Source: Kribbella sindirgiensis
GTDB lineage: Bacteria > Actinomycetota > Actinomycetes > Propionibacteriales > Kribbellaceae
DNA: 64,000 nt
Assembly: GCF_004331435.1 (NCBI RefSeq)
Contig: NZ_SJKA01000005.1
Coordinates: forward strand, 496,001 to 560,000
Direction: 5' to 3'
Part shown: piece after piece, positions 15,923 to 23,605 of the stretch
How positions within the stretch are numbered: the stretch's first letter is position 1
How the letters are laid out: each line of letters begins with the position of its first letter
Program-made: the position numbers and the translations under genes
The notes under the pieces: generated by a model
Told to the model about the DNA's origin: nothing
The model's input: the letters and a program-made list of their open reading frames with translations, nothing else
Database searches by the model: none

Positions 15923-16939
15923 CTAGGACAACCGGTTGACTATGGTGCGGTAGATGCCCGGGACCGCGGCCGCCGCGGGGACGATGCGCGGGGCGAGCAG
16001 TGGGCGGTTGCGGGCCCAGAGCAACGATGCGGTGAGTAGGCGGCATTCCCAGGAGACGCGGCGCCAGGCTGCCTCGTAGTCCTGGGGACGGTCGGCGCGG
16101 ATGCAGTCGACCAGTTCTGCGGAAGTTCGCAGTGCGACCGCGATGCCTTCGCCGGTCAGGGCGTCGACGTACCCGGCGGCGTCGCCGACGAGTAGGACTC
16201 GGCCGGCGGTTCGGGCGGTGACGCGTTGACGGAGCGGGCCGGCGCCCATCACTGCGCTGGCCGGTGCGGCGCCTTGCAGGCGGCGCTTGAGGAGCGGGAA
16301 GGCGTCGAGGTGTGAGTCGAAGGTGCCGCGCGCGGAGGTGAGGACGGCCACGCCGACCAGGTCGTCGGCGACTGGAGTCACGTAGGCCTCCCCCAGCTTC
16401 GACCAGTAGACCTCGACGAGATCAGTCCAGGGCGAAACCGCAAAGTGCCGCCGAAGTCCGCGCCGCACGGCGCCGGGGGTCGGGGTGGTTAGGGACAGTT
16501 GGCGGCGGATCGGTGAGTGGAGGCCGTCGGCGGCGGCCAGGTAGCGGGCGGTGTGGCCGGCGGCGGTTACGGAGGTGGGGGTTTGGGTGATGGGGCCGAC
16601 GCGAGTTGGGAGGACTGGGACGTTGAGGGCTGCTAGTCGGGACATCAGGGCGGCGTGGAGTGTTGTGCGGCGTACTCCTAGGCCTGGGCCGGCGGTGAAG
16701 TGGGCGTCGACGGTGTGGGTTTCGTCGAGGTAGCGGATGCCGTGGAACGGGCGGCCGGAGAGTTCCACGCCGAGTCGCTCGAGGTAGGCCACGGCGCTGT
16801 GGGCGATGCCTTCGCCGCAGGCCTTGTCGATCGGGGCCGGGCGCGGCTCGACCACGACGACCGACAACCCGGCGAGCGCGGCGCGGATCGCGGTCGCGGC
16901 CCCGGCCGGTCCGGCACCGGCCACGAGCAGGTCGATCAT
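15923..16939 (-). CDS. FAD-dependent oxidoreductase (SrsC/geranylgeranyl-reductase-like)
   Basis: 338 residues. The FAD motif LLVAGAGPAGAATAIRAA is at the N-terminus, followed by DKACGEGIA typical of this reductase/hydroxylase group, and the second FAD motif GRVLLVGDAAGYVDALTGEGI near residue 265. The start at 16939 forms an ATGA overlap with the methyltransferase stop; a longer upstream reading frame without domain content is rejected. In the srsABC phenolic-lipid operon of Streptomyces griseus the third gene is a flavoprotein hydroxylase acting on the alkylresorcinol ring. The same order here suggests the same role, though reduction of a prenyl chain is an alternative given the nearby UbiA gene. 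Confidence 0.8.
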   Translation of the reverse strand: MIDLLVAGAGPAGAATAIRAALAGLSVVVVEPRPAPIDKACGEGIAHSAVAYLERLGVELSGRPFHGIRYLDETHTVDAHFTAGPGLGVRRTTLHAALMSRLAALNVPVLPTRVGPITQTPTSVTAAGHTARYLAAADGLHSPIRRQLSLTTPTPGAVRRGLRRHFAVSPWTDLVEVYWSKLGEAYVTPVADDLVGVAVLTSARGTFDSHLDAFPLLKRRLQGAAPASAVMGAGPLRQRVTARTAGRVLLVGDAAGYVDALTGEGIAVALRTSAELVDCIRADRPQDYEAAWRRVSWECRLLTASLLWARNRPLLAPRIVPAAAAVPGIYRTIVNRLS

Positions 16940-17463
16940 CGGGTGAGGACGGTGCGCAGCGCGGTTTCTTCCGTTCGGATTCGGACCGTCAGCAACGGGA
17001 TGTTCAGGATCGTGAACACGAGCGCGGTGATCCACGCCGAATGCACCAGTGGCAGCGCGATCCCCTCACCGACGACAGCGACATAGTTCGGGTGCCGCAG
17101 GAAGCGGTAGGGGCCGCCGGTGACCCGTCCGAGGCCCGGTACGACGATCACCCGGGTGTTCCACTGATGCCCGAGCACCGAGATGCACCACCAGCGCAGC
17201 GCCTGCATCGCGACCACCACGGCCAGCATCGTCCAGCCGAGCGCCGGATCGAACGACCGGCCGGACACGATCGCCTCGACCACGCACCCGGCCAGCAGCC
17301 CGGTGTGCAGCACCACCATGACGGGGTAGTGCCCCTTCCCGAACTCCACGCCACCGCGGGCGAAACTCCACTTCGCGTTCCGCAGCGACACCGCCAGCTC
17401 GGCGACCCGTTCGAATCCGACCAGCACGACGAGTGCGACGTACCACCACAACGATTGCGTCAT
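16936..17463 (-). CDS. Isoprenylcysteine methyltransferase-like membrane enzyme (SrsB-like)
   Basis: 175 residues with four to five hydrophobic helices. The S-adenosylmethionine-binding signature of the isoprenylcysteine carboxyl methyltransferase family is present: GPYRFLRHPNYVAVVGE at about residues 117-133, with TEETAL near the C-terminus. In srsABC-type operons the member of this family methylates phenolic lipids made by the type III polyketide synthase. It overlaps the synthase stop by TGATG (17461-17465) and the oxidoreductase start by ATGA, so all three genes are co-translated. The actual substrate is inferred from context. Confidence 0.82.
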   Translation of the reverse strand: MTQSLWWYVALVVLVGFERVAELAVSLRNAKWSFARGGVEFGKGHYPVMVVLHTGLLAGCVVEAIVSGRSFDPALGWTMLAVVVAMQALRWWCISVLGHQWNTRVIVVPGLGRVTGGPYRFLRHPNYVAVVGEGIALPLVHSAWITALVFTILNIPLLTVRIRTEETALRTVLTR

Positions 17464-18509
17464 CACCACTCCAGGAGGACGAGCTCGGAACAGAAACCCG
17501 GGCCCATCGCGAGCAGCAGACCCATACCCGAAGGATCCAGCCTGAGCGTGTCACCGAGAACGTGGAGGACCGAGGACGACGACAGGTTGCCGACCGCATC
17601 GAGCGATTTCCACGTCAGCTCGAGCGCCCCGGGCCGCAGCGACAACGTCTCCGCGACCGCGTCCAGCACCTTCGGCCCACCCGGATGGCTGACCCAGGTC
17701 CCGATGTCCGGCACGGTCAGGCCGAAAGACCCGAGGAAGGCGCGCACATCACCCCCGAGATAGGTCCGCACCACCTCGGGCACGTCCGCGCCGAGCACGA
17801 TCCGGAATCCGCCCGATCCGACGTCCCACCCCATCACCCGCTCCGAGTCCGGGTACAGCCGCGAACGCGTCGCGACCACCGAGGGCCCCGACGCCGCCGG
17901 ATGTTCCGACCCCGTCAGCACCACCGCCGCCGCGCCGTCCCCGAACAACGCGCCGCCCACCAGATTCGGCAACGACGAGTCGTCGCGCTGCAACGTCAGC
18001 GAACACAACTCCACCGACAGCAGTACGGCGACGTGCGTGGGCCAAGCCTTCAAGTAGTCGTGCAGCCGCGCGATCCCCGCCGCTCCCCCGACACACCCCA
18101 ACCCGAACAGCGGCAGCCGCTTCACGTCCTCCCGCATCCCCAGCCGCATCGCCACCCGGGCATCGATCGACGGCGCCGCCACCCCGGTCACCGTCGTGAA
18201 CATCAGTACGTCGACATCGTCGAGCGTCAGCCCCGCGTCCATCACCGCGCCCGCGACCGCCTCGGCGCCGAGGTCCACAGCGGCCGCGATCCACGCGTCG
18301 TTCGCGGCGCCGAAGTCCTTGAGTCCGGCGTACTGCTCCAGCGGCAGCGCGAGATGCCGGTACGAGACTCCCGCGTTCGCGTGCAGCCGGCGGAGCAACG
18401 CCGTACCGCGGCCGTCCGGGAGACAGATCGACTCGAACGCGGCCGTGAGCTCGGACTGCGGATACCGGTACGGCGGAAGCGCGGGCCGGACCGCTGCGAT
18501 CCGCGTCAT
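17463..18509 (-). CDS. Type III polyketide synthase (SrsA-like)
   Basis: 348 residues, normal length for the chalcone/stilbene synthase family. The catalytic triad is readable: Cys in FGLGCVGGAAG (about 135), His in VSHPGGPK (about 270) and Asn in DAVGNLSSSS (about 303). It extends an acyl starter with malonyl-type units and cyclises the chain, most likely to alkylresorcinols or alkylpyrones given the downstream methyltransferase and flavoprotein. Starter specificity cannot be read. The ATG at 18509 is chosen on homology; an upstream extension that would run antisense through UbiA is a shadow. Only 18 bases separate this start from that of the divergent UbiA gene. Confidence 0.88.
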   Translation of the reverse strand: MTRIAAVRPALPPYRYPQSELTAAFESICLPDGRGTALLRRLHANAGVSYRHLALPLEQYAGLKDFGAANDAWIAAAVDLGAEAVAGAVMDAGLTLDDVDVLMFTTVTGVAAPSIDARVAMRLGMREDVKRLPLFGLGCVGGAAGIARLHDYLKAWPTHVAVLLSVELCSLTLQRDDSSLPNLVGGALFGDGAAAVVLTGSEHPAASGPSVVATRSRLYPDSERVMGWDVGSGGFRIVLGADVPEVVRTYLGGDVRAFLGSFGLTVPDIGTWVSHPGGPKVLDAVAETLSLRPGALELTWKSLDAVGNLSSSSVLHVLGDTLRLDPSGMGLLLAMGPGFCSELVLLEW

Positions 18510-18527
18510 CGTGGCATCGTTACGTCG

Positions 18528-19331
18528 GTGAAGACCGTCAAAGGTCTGGCCCTCGCCTGCCACCCCGGGCCGACTGTCGCCGTGACCGCTCTGGTCACCG
18601 CGGTCGCGTGGTCGGCCGGGCGAAGTCCGGCCGGGTGTCTCCTCGTCGCAGCAACGATCCTCACCGGCCACCTCTCGATCGGCTGGAGCAATGACGCGAT
18701 AGATGCCGCCCGCGACACCATTGTTAACCGCCGGGACAAGCCTGTGGTGCTCGGACTGGTGAGTCGCCGAACGCTCGCGGTCGGTGCGGGCGTGATGCTG
18801 GTCGTCACCGTTCCGGTCTCCCTCGCCAACGGGCTCGCGTCCGGGTTGACGCACCTGCTGTTCGTCGCCTGCGCCTGGGCGTACAACCTGGGCCTCAAGT
18901 CGACCGTGATCTCCTGGCTCCCGTACGCCGTCGCGTTCGGCGCACTGCCCTCGTTCGTGACGCTCGGCACCGCGCACGTCTGGGCCCCGTGGTGGGCGAC
19001 GGCGGCGGGTGCCCTTCTGGGGATCGGTGCCCATCTGGCAAACGTCGTACCCGATCTCGCCGACGACCTGGCCACCGGCGTCCGCGGCTGGCCGCAACGC
19101 CTCGGCCGCTACGCCCGGCTGATCGCACCGCTCCCGTTGGCGACAGCAACCGGTCTCCTGGTGATCGCACCGCCCGGAGCGATCGGCGTGATCGGCTGGA
19201 TCGCGCTCGCGGTGGTCGCCGCTCTGCTCGCGACGATCCTGCTCTGGCGCAACGCCCCGTTCCTGATCACCATCGCGATTGCCGCGGTCAGCATCATCTC
19301 CCTGGTCCTCCGCGGCGACGCCCTGATCTAG
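18528..19331 (+). CDS. UbiA-family prenyltransferase
   Basis: 267 residues with about eight hydrophobic helices. The first Asp-rich motif is seen as NDAIDAARD (about 64-72) and the second as DLADDLATG (about 167-175); these bind prenyl diphosphate through magnesium. The N-terminal LACHPGPTVAVTAL is typical of actinobacterial members. It moves an isoprenoid chain to an aromatic or polar acceptor in the membrane. Being divergent from a type III polyketide synthase operon, it may prenylate the phenolic product, which is inference. The GTG at 18528 has no ribosome site, so a leaderless mRNA is likely. Confidence 0.85.
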   Translation: MKTVKGLALACHPGPTVAVTALVTAVAWSAGRSPAGCLLVAATILTGHLSIGWSNDAIDAARDTIVNRRDKPVVLGLVSRRTLAVGAGVMLVVTVPVSLANGLASGLTHLLFVACAWAYNLGLKSTVISWLPYAVAFGALPSFVTLGTAHVWAPWWATAAGALLGIGAHLANVVPDLADDLATGVRGWPQRLGRYARLIAPLPLATATGLLVIAPPGAIGVIGWIALAVVAALLATILLWRNAPFLITIAIAAVSIISLVLRGDALI

Positions 19332-19333
19332 CT

Positions 19334-19429
19334 GCAGCTCGACAGTACGTATACGCCCACTACGCCGGCTCGGCCGTCCCGCTGAGCGTGAGCGCGGCCG
19401 GGCCGGCTGGTCACCTCCTGTCGAGCTGC
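19334..19429. terminator. Long inverted repeat between UbiA and LysR genes
   Basis: GCAGCTCGACAG (19334-19345) is the exact complement of CTGTCGAGCTGC (19418-19429), with a second GC-rich stem nested inside (GCCGG.../...CCGGC). It fills the gap between the convergent UbiA and LysR genes and probably terminates both. Confidence 0.65.
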
Positions 19430-19434
19430 CGATC

Positions 19435-20307
19435 TCACCCGGCGTCCGGTTTCAGCGGGGCGTTGCTGCCGAGGATGGCGGCGGTGAGGGCTTCGGCGGG
19501 TTCCTTCGCGGCGCGGGGGTTGGTGATCAGGACGAGGTCGATGGAGGGGAGTTCGGGCAGGCCGGCGCTGGGCGGGGGCTCGACCAGGTCGGCGGGCATC
19601 AGGGAGCGGGCGAAGATCGCGATCCCGAGGCCGGCCCGGACGGCGGCGAGTACGCCGTTGACGCCGCGGACGATGCACGTGATCCGGCAGGTGCGACCGG
19701 CCTGCTCGAGCGTCTGCACGCCGAGCGACCGGCTCAGCGACGGCGCCTGGTACGTGACCAGCGGGACCGGTACGTCGGGCGCGATCCGGGTCCCGGCGAT
19801 CCCGGCCCAGACCATCGGATCCCGGCGTACCAGCCGGCCGTTCGGCTCGTAGCCGCCGCCGGCGCCGTGCTTCACGTAGGCCAGATCCAGGTGGCCGGAC
19901 TCGACCCGGCGGAGCAGGTTCGGGCTCTGGGCAACGGTCAGCTCCAGGTCGATCCGCGGGTACAGCTGGCGGAAGTCGCGCAGGATCCTCGGCAGCGGCG
20001 TCAGCGCCAGGTCGTCGGTGACACCGAACCGCAGCCGGCCGCGCAGCTCCGAGCCGGTGAAGTACCCGGCGGCCTCCTCGTGCGCGGCCAGGATGGTCCG
20101 GGCGAAACCGGCCATCGCCTCGCCGTCCGCGGTCAGCGTGACAGTGCGGGTGTCACGGACGAACAGCGGCCGCCCGACCGCCGTCTCGAGTTTGCGCACG
20201 TGCTGGCTCACCGTCGGCTGCCGGATCCCCAGCCGCTCGGCCGCCTGGGTGAAGCTGAGCGACTGTGCGACCGCGAGGAACGTCCGGAGCTGGTCCGGGT
20301 CGTACAT
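19435..20307 (-). CDS. LysR-family transcriptional regulator
   Basis: 290 residues. The N-terminal winged helix-turn-helix is typical (LRTFLAVAQSLSFTQAAERL followed by RQPTVSQHVRKLE), with the effector-binding domain from about residue 90. ATG at 20307 is chosen because GGGAGGTG lies just upstream; longer in-frame extensions enter the divergent MFS promoter region. It probably controls the divergent MFS exporter, the usual LysR arrangement, in response to a transported compound. Confidence 0.88.
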   Translation of the reverse strand: MYDPDQLRTFLAVAQSLSFTQAAERLGIRQPTVSQHVRKLETAVGRPLFVRDTRTVTLTADGEAMAGFARTILAAHEEAAGYFTGSELRGRLRFGVTDDLALTPLPRILRDFRQLYPRIDLELTVAQSPNLLRRVESGHLDLAYVKHGAGGGYEPNGRLVRRDPMVWAGIAGTRIAPDVPVPLVTYQAPSLSRSLGVQTLEQAGRTCRITCIVRGVNGVLAAVRAGLGIAIFARSLMPADLVEPPPSAGLPELPSIDLVLITNPRAAKEPAEALTAAILGSNAPLKPDAG

Positions 20308-20317
20308 CGATGCACCT

Positions 20318-20361
20318 CCCATTACGTGACGCAATAAGACTAATAGGAGTAATTCGCTATC
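20318..20361. promoter_or_regulatory. AT-rich LysR/MFS divergent control region
   Basis: The 124-base gap holds an AT-rich core, with CTAATAGGAGTAATTCG (from about 20339) next to TTACGTGACGCAATAAG. T-N11-A spacings typical of LysR operators occur, but no perfect palindrome was found. It probably contains the LysR site and the MFS promoter. Confidence 0.35.
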
Positions 20362-20431
20362 GAGATTCAGTACCAAACCGTGAGGATGGAGGTGTCCTCC
20401 CCTGACCAGACCTCTCGCGTAGGGATCGCTC

Positions 20432-21952
20432 TTGAACACCCGGGCCACCGGTACTGTCCCGTCCACCGACTTCCATCTCCACCGCCCCACCGATTCGACC
20501 AAGCTCCGGGACCAGCGCCCGGGCTTCAAGGACACCTTCAGCGCACTGCGGGTCCGCAACTTCCGCCTCCTGGTCAGCGGACTGCTGGTCAGCTCGACCG
20601 GCGGCTGGATCCAGCGCATCGCCCAGGACTGGCTGGTGCTCACGCTCACCGGCAGCGCCACCGCGGTCGGCATCACGACCGCGCTGCAGTTCCTCCCCAC
20701 CCTCGTGCTCGGTCTGTTCGGCGGCGTGATCGCGGACCGGTTCCCGAAGCGGAAGATCCTGCTCGTCACGCAGATCACGATGGGTACCTGCGCCGGCATC
20801 CTCGCGCTGACCGCCTTCACCGGTCATGTCCAGGTCTGGCACGTCTACACGATGGCCTTCGTCCTCGGTCTCGCGACCGCGGTCGACAACCCGACCCGGC
20901 AGTCGTTCGTCACCGAACTCGTCCCCCGGGACACCGTCCGGAACGCGATCAGCATGGTGTCGTCGACGTTCCAGCTCGGCAGCCTGATCGGACCCGCGCT
21001 CGGCGGCGTACTGCTCGGCACCATCGGCGCCGGCTGGGCGTTCGCGCTCAACGGGCTGACGTTCTTCGCGTCGATCAGCGCGCTGCTGCGGATGCGCGAG
21101 AGCGAGATGCCGGGGTTCCACGCCGCCCGCAAGGCGAGTGCCGGGATGCGGATCCGGGACGGGCTGCGGGACGGCGTCCGGTACGCGTTCCACGAGCCGG
21201 CCGTCCGCTGGGCGATCGCGCTGGTCGGGATCTACGGGATGTTCTGCATCAGCCTGCCGGTGACGCTGACCGCGTTCGCCGACCGGGTCTTCCACACCGG
21301 CGCCTCGGGGTACGGCGTACTGAACTCGGTGGTCGCCTTCGGGGCCCTGGCCGGCGCACTGCTCTCGGCCCGCCGCGTCCGGCCGACCCGTCTGCGGAAC
21401 CTGCTCGGTATCGCGTGCCTGCTCACGATCACCGAGGTACTGGCCGCGATCCAGCCGTCGCTGTGGACCTTCATCCCGGTGCTGGCGTCGATGGGGATGG
21501 CGACGCTGATGTTCCTGACCGCGGCCCAGTCGATGGTCCAGCTGACCACTCCGGACGGCCTGCGCGGGCGGGTGTCCGGGATCTACAACCTGGTCTTCAT
21601 CGGGGGCGGCGCGATCGGCGGGCCGCTGGTCGGGTTCCTGGCCCAGCACTTCGGCGCCCGCTCGGCGCTGATGATCGCGGGCCTGGTCCCCGCAGTGGCG
21701 ACGGTCGCGATCGGCCTCCGGCTGCGGCGCGACGGCCGGCTCCGGCTGGTCCTCGTCCGGACCCGCTCCCCGTGGCACCAGGTCCCGATCCGCCTGAACC
21801 TGCAGCAGACCGAGATCCAGCTGTCGGCCCCGAAGAGCGCCCCGCTGCCGAACCGCACGTCACGACCGTTCGTCCTCGGCCGCCGTCAGCACGCACGGAT
21901 GAATTCACACCTGCGCCCGATGCGGACAAAACGCCGCCCACAGCATCACTGA
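20432..21952 (+). CDS. MFS transporter (EntS-like exporter)
   Basis: 506 residues. Twelve hydrophobic segments are expected between about 40 and 430. The loop 2-3 MFS motif appears as GGVIADRFPKRKIL, and NPTRQSFVTELV is typical of the EntS-like drug/siderophore exporter branch. The TTG start (20432) follows AGGGAT by three bases and is the best available, although no ATG or GTG competes nearby. The C-terminal ~80 residues are basic and probably cytoplasmic. It is divergent from the LysR gene and followed by a strong terminator. The substrate is unknown. Confidence 0.85.
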   Translation: MNTRATGTVPSTDFHLHRPTDSTKLRDQRPGFKDTFSALRVRNFRLLVSGLLVSSTGGWIQRIAQDWLVLTLTGSATAVGITTALQFLPTLVLGLFGGVIADRFPKRKILLVTQITMGTCAGILALTAFTGHVQVWHVYTMAFVLGLATAVDNPTRQSFVTELVPRDTVRNAISMVSSTFQLGSLIGPALGGVLLGTIGAGWAFALNGLTFFASISALLRMRESEMPGFHAARKASAGMRIRDGLRDGVRYAFHEPAVRWAIALVGIYGMFCISLPVTLTAFADRVFHTGASGYGVLNSVVAFGALAGALLSARRVRPTRLRNLLGIACLLTITEVLAAIQPSLWTFIPVLASMGMATLMFLTAAQSMVQLTTPDGLRGRVSGIYNLVFIGGGAIGGPLVGFLAQHFGARSALMIAGLVPAVATVAIGLRLRRDGRLRLVLVRTRSPWHQVPIRLNLQQTEIQLSAPKSAPLPNRTSRPFVLGRRQHARMNSHLRPMRTKRRPQHH

Positions 21953-22016
21953 GACACCACTGAGTTCCTGAGGCGGGGCTGCGCTGCCTTCCCGGCCCCG
22001 CCCCAGGTAGCCAAGA

Positions 22017-22055
22017 ACTCGCGCCCCCGGCTGGATCGTGGCCGGGGGCGCGAGT
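22017..22055. terminator. Perfect 15-bp hairpin between MFS and lysyl-oxidase-like genes
   Basis: ACTCGCGCCCCCGGC (22017-22031) pairs perfectly with 22041-22055 across a nine-base loop. A smaller GGCGGGG/CCCCGCC stem lies just before it (21972-22002). Both flanking genes end here, so it can act in both directions. Confidence 0.85.
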
Positions 22056-22084
22056 CTGCCGGCGGGCGGGCCGGCGTGGCGGCA

Positions 22085-23440
22085 TCAGGGAGCGTTGATG
22101 ACGCCGACCGGGGGCACCTTGACGGTGCGGTGGTGCTTGGTACCGCCGAGGATCACCTTGCGGAGCGCGACGTTGTTCTTCGTGCTGGACTCGAACAGCC
22201 GGTTCTCAGGGTTGGCCGTCACCTGCACGTAGTAGGTGCCGTTCGCCAGGTTCGTGATGTCGAAGGACTGGCCGGGCAGCGTCTGCTCGTACGTGTCGCC
22301 GGAGCCGACGTCGAGGACCTCACGGACGGACAGCGAGCCGTGGTCGCCGCACGCGGTGTGCAGGTCGGTGTTGTCCGGGTGCCAGTTCGCGTTCTTCACC
22401 GTGTAGTCGATCGAGTCCGTCGCGGCCAGGCAGAACGCCTCCTTCTGGCTGCGCACCACCTCGGTCTGCTTGGCGTTCAGCAGGCTGTAACGGGCGAAGT
22501 CGGTGAAGTGCCAGTGGTTGTGGCCGTCCCGGCCGTCCCACTCCAGCGTCCCGGTGTTCTGGTACCCGACCTGCTTGCCCTGCGCGTTGTAGAAGTACTG
22601 GTACGCGTCCATCAGGTCCTTGCCCTGCCGCCGGAACCCGTCCAGCACCAGCGGCGACGGGCCCGCGTTCCACACGGTCGCCGAGAACTGCAGGAAGTCC
22701 TTGCTCGCGTCCGGCGTACCTTCCTCGCCCGGCGCGGCAACGATCCCCCAGGCCGGCACCGGCCGCAGGTCCGGCTTCGGGCCCTTCGGCACGCTCGCCT
22801 TACCGGTCGGACGCGCCGCATTCGGCTTCGGCCCTGCTGAGTGCGCGCTCACCTTCTGAGCTCGTGATGCGTCGGACTTCTGCACCGTGACGTTCAGCTT
22901 CACCGACGAGTCCTTCGCCGGGATCCTGAAGAAGTCCCGGTACGCCTTGTTCACGGTCACCGTCGCCTTGTACTTGCCGACGGCGAGTTGCACCGGCGCC
23001 GGATCGCCGAACGTCCGCGCGGACCACCCGGTCTGCAGCCCCCATACCGCGCCCTGCGTGAACGGGTTCGCCGTACAGCCGTCCGGGTACGGCGAGGTTG
23101 CCGGGGCATCCGGCCGGGTCCGCGATCCGTCACCGTTCAGGCAGATCGTCTGGTCCTTCTCGAGGACCTTCTTGCCCGCGGCATCGGTCAGCGTGACGTG
23201 CAGGAACTTCCCCAGTCCGGAGAAGTCCGTGACCAGCCCCTTCGGCAACTGGCGGACCGGCTTGCCGTGCACGTACTGCGTCGCGACCACCGGCGAGCTG
23301 TACGACGCCCTCGTCGCGCGGACCTCGACGGGCGCGCTACCGGCCACCACATGGGTGCCGAGGTCCAGGTCGACGCCGTAGCCGTCGACGTGCCGGTTCA
23401 CGATGACGGAACCCCCTCCTGCCTCGGCCGGCGTCCTCAC
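22085..23440 (-). CDS. Lysyl-oxidase-like copper protein lacking an export signal
   Basis: 451 residues. The copper-binding lysyl-oxidase core is at the C-terminus: GHNHWHFTDFARYSL (about 287-301), then CLAATD, HTACGDHGS and LPGQSFDITNLANGTYYVQV. The N-terminal ~200 residues form a beta-rich domain typical of actinobacterial members, which are normally secreted. Here the only start is a GTG at 23440 (reading MRTPAEAGG) and no signal peptide precedes it; an in-frame TGA lies about 13 codons upstream. The gene may have lost its signal sequence by mutation, or may use another start. Family members oxidise lysine amines; activity here is untested inference. Confidence 0.75.
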   Translation of the reverse strand: MRTPAEAGGGSVIVNRHVDGYGVDLDLGTHVVAGSAPVEVRATRASYSSPVVATQYVHGKPVRQLPKGLVTDFSGLGKFLHVTLTDAAGKKVLEKDQTICLNGDGSRTRPDAPATSPYPDGCTANPFTQGAVWGLQTGWSARTFGDPAPVQLAVGKYKATVTVNKAYRDFFRIPAKDSSVKLNVTVQKSDASRAQKVSAHSAGPKPNAARPTGKASVPKGPKPDLRPVPAWGIVAAPGEEGTPDASKDFLQFSATVWNAGPSPLVLDGFRRQGKDLMDAYQYFYNAQGKQVGYQNTGTLEWDGRDGHNHWHFTDFARYSLLNAKQTEVVRSQKEAFCLAATDSIDYTVKNANWHPDNTDLHTACGDHGSLSVREVLDVGSGDTYEQTLPGQSFDITNLANGTYYVQVTANPENRLFESSTKNNVALRKVILGGTKHHRTVKVPPVGVINAP

Positions 23441-23537
23441 GAGCCGGCCCGTTGCTGGTACGACGACCCGGGCGCGGAGCGAAGTTGATCAAGGTTCCAT
23501 GGCAGTCCTGTCACGCGAAGTAACAGAGCCTCAATAC

Positions 23538-23567
23538 TTGACTGCGTAAATTAAGCCGACCTAGGCT
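23538..23567 (+). promoter_or_regulatory. Sigma-70-like promoter of the GH27 gene
   Basis: TTGACT (23538-23543) and TAGGCT (23562-23567) are separated by 18 bases, a good match to the vegetative consensus. They lie 39 bases before the ATG, and the leader carries GGAGGA at the usual ribosome-site distance. Confidence 0.6.
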
Positions 23568-23605
23568 CGGCGGCGTCCGCTCACTCCTCCCCGGAGGACG
23601 TTTTC

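Noticed and set aside
17433..18527. In-frame extension of the UbiA frame upstream of GTG 18528
   Set aside because: It is antisense to the type III polyketide synthase, is Arg/His/Pro-rich and has no membrane helices.
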